Positions 35,201 to 44,600 of a DNA stretch of 60,000 nt are shown piece after piece. The stretch lies in NCBI RefSeq assembly GCF_032854445.1, contig NC_088295.1, forward strand, positions 83,560,644-83,620,643, given 5' to 3'. Position 1 is the stretch's first letter; the number at the start of each line of letters is the position of its first letter. The notes beneath the pieces are model-generated. The model had not been told where the DNA came from and made no database searches. It was given only the letters and a program-made list of their open reading frames with translations. The DNA comes from Liolophura sinensis. Taxonomy: Eukaryota; Mollusca; Polyplacophora; Chitonida; Chitonidae. The translations under genes were made by a program, and so were the position numbers.

Positions 35201-38200
35201 TTAAGGGTTGTTTGTCAAACAATTCTAAATGCATGTTTTTAACATTACTTTGTTCATATTATGACAGTGTCTCCTTGTAAATGTGGCACTGTGCTGCCTC
35301 ACTTAATTGTCCATATAGAAGACACCAGACATGGCAGCCCACCAGTTTGTACACAGCATGTACTCACACTGGACCTTTCTATTTCCCTTATGCTGGGTGC
35401 CAAACTATGGAAGTACAAGTTTGGTACCGTACCTAGATTACTGCACCCAGGATCATAAAGCTGTCTTGGACTGAAGTCAGACTTAACTTCAAAACAGTTC
35501 ACTGCACTAAAATTGTGACTTATCTTATGAATTTTTATCTTAATACTAATTTAATACTAAGAGTTTCCTTGTGCTTTCATGACCAAATTGAAAAGTAGTT
35601 TCTATATTCAAACATAAATTCAAGAATAATACCTCAAGTCTGACTTAAGATCCTGGGGCCAGGTCTTAAATTACATGTACCTGAGAGGAATTGATTAAGA
35701 TTTAAACTGTAGGTCATGTACATGTGCAGGGTTATGTGAATACTCCCTACCCCTGGGGAAAGCTGGAAGAGATAGGTTTCCTCAGAGTAAGGGCTCTTTG
35801 ACAGAGCCGTCAGAATGCCTGCAGGGAATATGTAGCCACTAGTCTGATTAGAGGTTTTACACAGAAGATTTGTGCAGGGGCCAGCAGTAGCACCTCTGTG
35901 AGAGGCATATTAAAGAGGAATAACTAATGTGCGAGTTTACCTCTTTGTCAAAGGTCAGCTGAGGTGAGACCAAAGCAATCTACAAGTGGTTATAGTACTA
36001 AGACTTTCTGTACACAACTCAGAGATCTCAGCACACTGTTAAAAGAGGTCCGTTCCTGGAGAGCCGGTTGAGGAAGTTAATCGGGCCTGGAGCAGAGTCC
36101 ATAACACAGACCTGCCATTCTGGCAGTCAGGTAGCCAGTGTTTATGGGTGCACAGTTTTTTCCTGTGCCTCAGCAAATATCCATGATCTGACAGACTGTC
36201 TGGCACTTCACTCCATCAAAAACATTTTCGCTCCATACAGGTCAGGATGTAAAGAAGTCTTAAACAGAACAATATTGCAAAAAATGGCCTGGTGTGTCGG
36301 AAACGGCTGGAAAAAATACTGTCACAGAGCGCAGTCGCTACAAAATGTGAAGAAAATAAGTTTGGTAAAGCACCAGATCTTTTTTTTTGTTCATTAGATT
36401 TTATTGGCTTTTTTCCACTCACCTGTCAGGTCTCCGATGTCCTGGTTAAGCAGTGTCCGCAGAGCTGCCTGAGCAGCCCTGGCTTTAGCTACTCTCTTGT
36501 TCCTGCCTGACCCCTGAAACACTTCCCCATCCACAGTCACAGACATGACAAACATCTTACTGTGTGTGTCACCAGTCTCCGTCACAAACTCATACTTTAT
36601 ACCTGGCCTTAACTCATTAAGAATCATCACAGGACTTTTACCTGAGGGCTGTGAAGAGAGCGTGGGAGTTTTCGTTGGTACCACCTCCCCGTTCCCTGTC
36701 CGCGAGTTACCATTAACGAACCCATTGCAGCTGTCTTTGTGGTTGGCCCCACTCTCAAAGTTGTTGAAGAGGTTATCTAGGTCAGTGCTGTCGGAGGTAA
36801 AGTCTGTACTAACCACCTGCCTACCCATCGCTTGGTGAGCTTCAAAAGCATTCGGAAATTGCACAAAGGAATGTAAAGCTTTCTCAGCTGCCACCATTTT
36901 AGCTTTCTTCTTCGTATTTCCCTGTCCTTCAAAACTCTGCCCATTCACCTCAACAGCCATGATGAAAGTGGGCGCATGAACAGGACCTTTCTGAGAAATG
37001 AACTTGAAATGTAAACCTGGTCGAAGCTCGTTCAATTGCATTAAGGCGTTTTTAGGAATGCTAGGTCCTGGAAGTTTCCTTCGTTTTTTCCTCTGGATGA
37101 ATTTCAAGCCTTCATGGTCGACTGAATGTTTGCGTTTTGTTCCATTGGTTTCCATGTTGCTGTGGTTTTTCTGGTGGTGACAATTCTGTAGCACGTCTTT
37201 CACACTGTTGTTGTTAGCCATGGACCTTTGCTGATTCTCCTTCAAATCAACTGAGCATCCTGAAAAGAAAAAGGCAATCAATGGTGAAATTTTTGGTATG
37301 ACAGAAGAGCTTCATTTGCAATAACTGCAACATCCCCACATTGTTTATTTATTTATCTGAGTATTCTACACAAGGATATTTCACTGATGCAACGACGGCC
37401 AGCATTATGGTGGGAGGAAAATGAGCAGAGCGTAGGGGAAACCAACAACCATCCGCAGGTTCCTGCCACACCTTCCTACACATGACCGGAGAGGAAGTCA
37501 GCATAACTTGGGCTTGAATTCATAACCACCCCATTGAGAGGCTCCTAAGACATCCTTCATAAACCTTGTTAAAAAATACTGTATGTCAAAAATTTGCTTC
37601 ACTGAAACATGGACAAAAGCAGTTATATAGCTGCTTGTTTTGACTAAAAATTTCCAGACAGGCAAAACATGTTAAATGTACCTATCTGACGAAATCTGCC
37701 ACAACAGCACATTTCACTTTCTGAAAGCAATTATAGTGACATGCCTGCATTCCTGATTGCCCATCAAATGGCATGCCTTATATATTTCCTTAACCACTAA
37801 AAACAGGAGCATATCTCATTTCCTTAACCACATGAAGCCAATGGACCATACATCCCCTGCACCATTCCACACGTTTTGTACCAGAACACCTACCAAGTCT
37901 TATTACATCACCTTGACAACCAATCTAATTTTCTTAGCTAAAACATACCTTTTCCCTCAGTTTCCTATCCTAACCATTGCAGGCACCATTTCCCACATTT
38001 CTAAATCCACTTAATCATCACTCTAAATCTCAATCCTGCTGAATGCTAGAATTAATACGACATGATCCAACGAGCATCATGTTCAGAAAGAACACCTTAT
38101 TAAATGTTCTTGTACATCTTGACAGGGTAATGCAGTGACTATCCCGTACATCATTTTTTTATTTACAATGATCTCATTTCTGTAACCTTGCCTGATCCAT

Positions 38201-38549
38201 GTACTTTCTGGGATATTATTTACACTTAACCTTCCAGGTTAAGCATGCACAGATCTGTGGCCAGCACTTAACTGAAGATCAATGAAGTTGTTGATGGGCG
38301 CTGGGAGTTTGGTATGTATACATGGCCATACAAACTTCCAGTCACACCTCATATATGTGTACATACAGTATAAATGTACACTGAGTCTCTAGAACATCAC
38401 ACTCAGGGTTGTGTTATTATTTGTACATGTAATAACAAGCCTGAGTGGCAGACAGGAAGACATCTACAGACAATAAACACAGACCGGGGTACAGAGTGAG
38501 GGCAGTCCTCCTTACCTCTGTGTTCTTGCCCCTTCACTGTTGACACCAT
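32202..38549 (-). CDS. ADARB: ADAR2/ADARB-type double-stranded RNA adenosine deaminase (687 aa model)
   Basis: Exons in transcript order: 38549-38516 (inferred start exon), 37259-36423, 34432-33758, 32719-32202. The product should convert adenosine to inosine in dsRNA, probably in the nucleus. Visible in order: a basic RKKRRK patch (68-73); dsRBD1 at about 76-144 with [12 protein letters not shown] and KKKAK; dsRBD2 at about 218-281 with [11 protein letters not shown]; and a deaminase domain from about 310 to the end. Zinc and proton-transfer residues are present: H377 and E379 in CHAE, C436 in APCGD, C502 in SCSDK. The base-flipping glutamate sits in GEGTIPV (E474). Likely inositol-phosphate contacts R383, R384, K505 and W509 are also kept. 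Human ADARB1 is 701 aa in its short form. Exon 2 carries both dsRBDs, as in vertebrates. All introns are phase 1. Exons 2-4 are certain; exon 1 is inferred. Without it, an ATG at 37221 would give 663 aa. The gene converges on WDR37. Confidence 0.95.
32736..32835. repeat. 35-bp tandem repeat, 2.9 units, at an ADAR 3' splice site
   Basis: Units at 32736, 32771 and 32806 share TAGCACAGGTGTGTGAAAAC then ATCAGTAACA. The repeat starts 17 bases from the acceptor of the last ADAR exon (32719), so it occupies the usual branch-point and polypyrimidine region. Confidence 0.88.
33280..33425 (+). mobile_element. Family-1 SINE 3' part, antisense in the last ADAR intron
   Basis: GTCTGCAGCAACCTGTGGAT, GGTTTCCTCCCACCATAATA and GCGAAATATTCTTGAGTATG identify it. 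It is antisense to the ADAR transcript. Confidence 0.75.
34521..35180 (-). repeat. 15 x 44-bp tandem array in an ADAR intron
   Basis: Exactly 15 units of 44 bp (660 bp) with no length change run from 34521 to 35180. The plus-strand unit is CATTTACACATGTCCATATA, AACAGCCGTC, TTGATCATGGTTAA. The central units are almost identical; edge units vary (TATACATGGCC, AGCTGTC). Each unit carries palindromes ACATGT, TGATCA and GTTAAC. The array ends 88 bases from the acceptor of the main deaminase exon (34432). Confidence 0.97.
37342..37550 (-). mobile_element. Family-1 SINE, minus strand, in ADAR intron 1
   Basis: Reverse-complement markers are present: TTTATTTATTTAT tail, GGATATTTCACTGATGCAAC, GGCCAGCATTATGGTGGGAG, ACCATCCGCAGG, and CTTGAATTC near the B box. 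It is nearly full length and sense relative to ADAR. Confidence 0.8.
38516..38549 (-). other. Candidate ADAR start exon
   Basis: Read on the minus strand, an ATG in a good context (G at -3 and at +4) with an in-frame TGA 6 bases upstream opens 11 codons ([11 protein letters not shown]). They end at CAGAG|GTAAGG. The leftover single base matches the phase-1 acceptor of the next exon at 37259. That exon is open from its acceptor and starts with SVDLKEN, which resembles the early part of vertebrate ADARB1. The fit of phase, donor and start context is good, but the exon is too short to prove from sequence. Confidence 0.5.
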
Positions 38550-40689
38550 CACTCACAAGAAAAGGCTTTGGTAGAAAGAAAAACAAGCCAGTACTACAAC
38601 TGGAGTCTGCGGTTTAGCTTGGGGGTGAGAAAGGCAAGCTTTAGACAGCCTGCTTTACCCCAGCGATGCAATATTCTCCTACTTCATACATATACAGAAA
38701 CTCACACCCCACTATACATTTCACACTACATCAGTCAGTCTTGTGTCTCTCAAAAACAACTTATCTGCACCCACACTATTTCTAGAGTTAAAAAACCCTG
38801 CACATTAGTAAGAGTAGTCTTGGTGGCTTAAGAGGGTTTAACTGTACAATGCACATGTGTCATCAATTAACATTCCAAAGAAGTGCAAAGTTAAAAGAAA
38901 TTATGTATCTATGATTGACAGGACCTACATCATAACTTCATAACTTCATAATATTCAGCTGAAAAGCTGTGTGCCATACTCTGTTTTAGTTTCAGTTTAT
39001 TGTATGTGTATGATATGCCTTGTGGGATATTAATCCTTCGTATAAATTTCACAAGGTTACTCATAATAGCAGGTCTAATTAATAGGTCAAACCAACCGGC
39101 TTTAATAACTCTCAGTGATGGAACGCATTGCCATGGAAATCATATGCCACACTGTTTTGGACATTGAAACTGCTTTGAGAAAACCCAGTTTCTGAAAATT
39201 TAACACAAAATTTTACCAGTATAAGGCTAGTCCAAAATGTAAGGCTCACAGGAAAATATGTATATTTTACATAATGAAGTTAATTCTGTCAACCTGGGCC
39301 CAAATTTCACAAACAAAACCTTTGTATATCAGCATTAATTTTCCCCAACTTTTCTTGTGAAAAGATACATTGCCGTTGCATACAAACTAATGCCTTAGAT
39401 ATTCTCCAATTTTACCTTCACCCATGGCAACACCTTGGATGTCTTCATTAACATTGCAGCCAAAATTAATTTGACAATAAATGAAGAGCAAATACTGTAT
39501 TAGCTTACCTCTTAAAGTTGAGAATTAAGTACTTGTACATGGGTTACATGGGTCACCATCAATCAGGCATACAGAGAAATTAAACCTCAAGGCAGACTAG
39601 GGAATTGAACCAGTTGTATTCTGTCTGTAACAGATATGAGGCATGTGAAGAAACCACTACTGAGAAAAGTTAACCATATACAGCCATTAAGCTGAATTTC
39701 CTCTCTCTGGTTCCTAACTTGACACTTGGAGGGCTGGCCTCAGCAGCAGTTACCATCAGCAGTTGCTGTCAACAGTTGTCGTCAGGGTGGAAGTCCACTA
39801 CTATTACCACACTACACCACTCAATCATTTACACACACAAGCACTCTCTGGGAATAAACAGCAAAGTTGGCTTCATAGTCTAAAGAGTTTCTGTAATTCT
39901 GTATTGTTATGAAAACTTGGATATCACATTAACTTTTCTTATCATTTCTCACAAGACATGCCAAGTGAAGACTATACGCACAATTAAGTCTCAACCAAAT
40001 GCATGGGTACCAAATCTGAATGAAATACGAGACGCTGCTTTCATAAACTCTATGATGCATATGTGCAAATGGTTAGATCAGAAGATATATTCCTCAAATG
40101 TTAAGCATTTTCCTGCTGACAGAGTTGTTTTAAATCTATTTACCAGGCAATATTTTTATTTTACCAAGCTTGGAAATCTCCAGGGAGAAGCCATGTCATT
40201 TACAACAACACGTAACACTTTGTGAAATTTGAGTGCAATGTAATGATAAAAGCATATTTCTGAAAGATTTTCTTCTAAACTTAAAAATGTCACACAAGTA
40301 CTCTCAGCTACATAGTAATCTAATAATGCCATTTCTGTCTTTTGATACAAAAGCTTATTTCTTGAAAACAATTACATTTTGCTACATAACTGGAAACATT
40401 CCATATCTAGTAAAACTAATCACATATTTACTGGATGGAGAAGTGATGTCTTATGGCAATGCATGTATATTAAACAAATAAATATGATATAACGTATAAT
40501 GGCCACAAGTGTTTCTTTAGAAAATGTTGCTGTCTTTCTTCTATCTCAAAACACCAACAGGTAACTGCAATATCAATATTACACTGTCCGTTACGAGTAA
40601 AAAATTAAACACCACTGATCATGAATATCCACTCAATATAAGGATTTACCAACAAGAGTTCTGTATAAGCAACATCAAGGACTACCCAA
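38550..40689. other. Non-coding DNA upstream of ADAR start exon
   Basis: No coding exon is recognised. This is probably ADAR 5' UTR, 5' intron or promoter DNA. ORFs are under 103 codons and lack known motifs. Confidence 0.4.
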
Positions 40690-40905
40690 AATATTTATTT
40701 ATTTAATTGGAGATTTACACCAGATTCATGAATATTTCACTTGTACGATAATGCGACCAGCATTATGGTGGAAACATTATGAAAGAAACAGGGCAGAGCA
40801 CGGGGCAAACCCATGACCATTCGCTGGCTGCTGGAGGACCTTCCCACATACGCCGGAGACAAAACTAGCATGAGCTGGATTTGAACTCACAGCGACCGTG
40901 CAGGT
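40690..40905 (-). mobile_element. Family-1 SINE, minus strand, near full length
   Basis: Markers: TATTTATTTATTTAATTGG tail, GACCAGCATTATGGTGGAAA, CCCATGACCATTCGCTGG, CTAGCATGAGCTGGATTTG (B box region). It sits head to head with the plus copy at 41171, 265 bases away. Confidence 0.82.
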
Positions 40906-41170
40906 AATTACATAGCTATAGCTTTTATTTAACACAATTATAATATGCTGTTAACATGAATACATGATGTGGGCAAACATGGCTTACATGCAGTGTACAA
41001 TACAGGTCACTTGGTCCAAATCTTCTCAGTACTTAGTCAGTAAAACCATTGCACTGGGATCATCGATCCCATTTAACTAATAGTGAAACACACTTTTAAT
41101 AAGCACATCTAAAATCTATTAACAGTACAGCTGAGTGGCCATGACACTGACAATTATTAAAGTCTTGTGG

Positions 41171-41443
41171 GGGCCTCCGTGGCTCAGTTGGTTAGCGCAC
41201 TAGCGCAGTGTAATGACCCAGGAGCCTCTCGCCAATGTGGTCACTGTGAGTTCAAGTCCAGCTCATGCTGGCTTCCTCTCCGGCCTTACATGGGAAGGTC
41301 TGCAAGTATCCTGCCGATGGCCGTGGGTTTCCCCGGGGCACTGCCAGGTTTCCTCCCACCATAATGCTTGCGGTCATCGTATAAGTGAAATATTCTTGAG
41401 TACGGCGTAAAACACATATCAATTAAATAAATATATAAATAAA
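41171..41443 (+). mobile_element. Family-1 tRNA-derived SINE, best preserved copy
   Basis: The head has an A box TGGCTCAGTTGG (41180-41191) and a B box GAGTTCAAGTCC (41248-41259). The body includes GGTTTCCTCCCACCATAATG and TAAGTGAAATATTCTTGAGT, then ACGGCGTAAAACAC and an AAATAAATATATAAATAAA tail. Its intact promoter boxes suggest it is the youngest copy in the window. The 65-codon ORFs across it are not genes. Confidence 0.9.
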
Positions 41444-41489
41444 GTCCTATGTTAGAATGGCCGGTCAAATACTGTCTGATCTTATTTCC

Positions 41490-41627
41490 AGATTCTGCAC
41501 ATGGTCATGGGCTTCATACAGACTCTGCTCAGTTTCCCCTCACCATAATGTTAATTGCCGTTGTATAAGTGAAATATTCTTGACTACAGGGTAAAACACA
41601 AAGCAAATAAAATAAGTAAATATTTAC
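41490..41627 (+). mobile_element. Family-1 SINE 3' fragment
   Basis: CACATGGTCATGGGCTTC, AGTTTCCCCTCACCATAATG and GTATAAGTGAAATATTCTTG are followed by an AAATAAAATAAGTAAAT tail. It follows the full copy in the same orientation. Confidence 0.8.
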
Positions 41628-44600
41628 AGATTTTCCTCATCTACTGCACCTTAACAGTACCAATAGCAAGTACTACAACATAATATACACTTTGCTTCAG
41701 TTTTAACCCAACACTGCAATGATCTGTTGCCATACCCATAAAAATCTCCCAAAAGGTTACCCGGCCATGCTATTGTGTGAAACCAATAAATCTGAACAGG
41801 CCTTGGTCGACATTTTGGTGGGAATGAAGACTGTATGCATGTACTTCTCTAATTCTCCACAGGATTGCATGTCATGCAGAATGATGGTGAATTATCTGGC
41901 AAACATTTATGCAAAGGTCTGCACACACATGATAGCTGACATACATAGAGCAGGCCATTACAAACCCTGTCTACACGAAGCTCTATCATACCTTAATGGC
42001 TGCTTTACAAGGGGACAGGCGCCTCAGCACGTAACTGTTGCAGTCATCAATCGCACCTATCGTGTTTCCTTAAGCAGCTATCTTGTATAAGTATATTCTG
42101 GTGGAGGTCACCAAAAGATACTCCCAATTTCCTGCATGAGAAGATGTGAATGGGTTAACGGTTTACTCGAGGGTATGAAGTAGGGAGCTAAGAATATGCA
42201 CTTCACCCTTGGGGAGGGTATAAGGTGTAAACTATTAGATTCTACGCCACCACACTCATACACATGTCTGGTGACTGGCCCCTCAAGGTGGCAATACTGA
42301 AGCTGCATCCAGATGGCTTAGCCCAACCTGGCTTAAGGTCTGGGGAGTTCAGATGGCATCAGTAGACACCTCCCGCACAACTTGGCTGATAGTTACCCCG
42401 GACTGGCCCAGTCTAGGACCCAAACTCTAATCCAATAAGACCAGCTAAACAAATTTCCTCAATGATCTTATGCACCTGATCTCTTGCCAACATTACATCT
42501 GGTCACCAGCGAAGAATCCAACAAGGCCAATAAGTGGGGGATTTTCGGAGTGTACGTGCTTAATCAATACACCATGCGTCTAGGTGCTTGGGTGATGAAA
42601 GTATGGTCCCAGTGTAGTCCTGAGCCTAAGACCAGTGGGGTCAGCCTGGCTTAATAAGAGGCAGGTCGGAAATAGCAGACAAGTATGATGGTCGAGCAGA
42701 ACTCTCTCTGGGACCATTGTTCAATAGTGGTGGCTAGGAGCACAGGAAAGACTCCTGTATTGTGCTGCATGACAATGCGCTATACTATCAGCTTAACAAG
42801 GGACCTATAGATTGCCTCACAGATGCTCAACACATCCATCATTCTGGACACATCAGCACTCCCAGGGACAAGCACAAATAGCCATTTCCAAAATTCACCG
42901 AATAGCCAGTCCTTTAAGTGTTCCTGTACTCAGCAAATCCAGACAACCTTGGCAATCATGTCTGGGAATTTATATACCATACACCTGACCACAAGACCTT
43001 GGGTACTTACCAGACGGTAAAGTGAGGCAATCAGGTAGGCCCTACCCAAAACATGGGACAATGACGTATTAACGAAAGTGACATTAATCATCTCCACACC
43101 TTTCCTCAGTAAACAACAATCATAATGAAATAACACTGAGATCCCCAGCTTCGGGCCAACATTCATCTGTTACCGTAAAAAGCGCTTAATTAATCAAATG
43201 CATTGTGGGACCATTAGTGCTAAAGGCTGATCTGCTGTGCCAGCCAGGGAATGGAAACCTGCTCAGTTTTTTCTACTCAATACATCAGGAGGTTTCTCCA
43301 TTAGCCTGAATACAAACCTTACTGAGCAAAGCTAAGAGAAAAGGGGAGAAGAAAAGCACTGTTATCACTTCCTATTGACATTCTTCATTCAGGACAGCTT
43401 CTTTTTCGCCAGACGAAAGGTGGAAGTTGTTCAACAAAACCCTGTCTGTGAGCAAATTGGTTACCTCCACTTGTGCAAGCAATCTTCCCAGATTCGCTGG
43501 GATTTCCAGCAACTCTTATCTCACAGTCTTGCATGGCATTAGAGAAGAGTTGGTGATCAATACACCATGGAGTTCCATCATCATCTTTAAAAGATATGAA
43601 CTAATATATAGTATATAAGAACACACTGTGTTACTCATACAGGTAAATACCAGCATATGTACACACGTACCTGTACAGACTAATTTGACAATAGACACCT
43701 GGGTGACATGTAGGTCACTACCATCCATTCAGCTAAGACAGCAATCACACAGGTGAGAGGGGATCTTCTACACTAAGCCAAGAACACACTGTCTGGGAGC
43801 AAAACTTTGTTAATGTTCAGAGTCCTAGATAGAGACAGGGTCAATCGTGATCAAATGGAACAAAATTAATACCAAAGTTCACCATATATTCAGTGCTACC
43901 TTTTTACATGCCATAGATATCTGAGAAGGATGACACTGAAAATTATTTATCTCTGAATAGAAAGTACACAAGAAGAGAATGATAATCTGTTTATAATACA
44001 ATTACAAGAATACTCAAAATTAAATGCTCCAGATGAATGTAAGGCATGTGTGCAAGAAAAGGTGACAATTCCTAGCATATCTTTAGAACACATTTACACC
44101 CATGTACGTGCTCATATTACTATATAACACATTGACAAAATACAGTGGTATGCTACAGTGCCAATATAAACTTACACAGAACTGATCTATAAACTGGTAA
44201 CTCCACTGCTGTTACAATGCAATCTTTTTATTTTTACCAGCCAATGAAAATCAGAGAAACCGACGTATAACTCAATACTTTCTGTTAAAGGTTTAAGCTG
44301 CTTATACGTATTTCCAAAAGGAAAGACACCTGTGAAAAAACATGCACAGCAGGGAGGGCATGAAGACAGATTACTCTCGGCTTGTTCAGTGATGTGTTTC
44401 ACCGAGAGACATTAAAGCTTGTCCCCACGCACGACTTCTGAACCCAGCTAAATCAGTTTACCTGCTTATCCCATTCACGTCTGGCCTGACCAGGTAAACT
44501 GTATTACTTTGCTTCAGCAGTCCTAGAGCTCCGAGTGAGGCAGTGAGAATAAAGTCCACAAGCATAAGTTCTCGCACCATGCAGTCAATATAATGAGCAT

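Noticed and set aside
36068-36397. 109-codon plus-strand ORF
   Set aside because: It lies antisense within an ADAR intron next to exon 2, with no motif. A chance ORF is the simplest reading.
37221-37221. ATG at 37221 as the definite ADAR start
   Set aside because: The frame is open upstream to the acceptor, and residues before this ATG resemble the ADARB1 N-terminus. It remains a fallback only.
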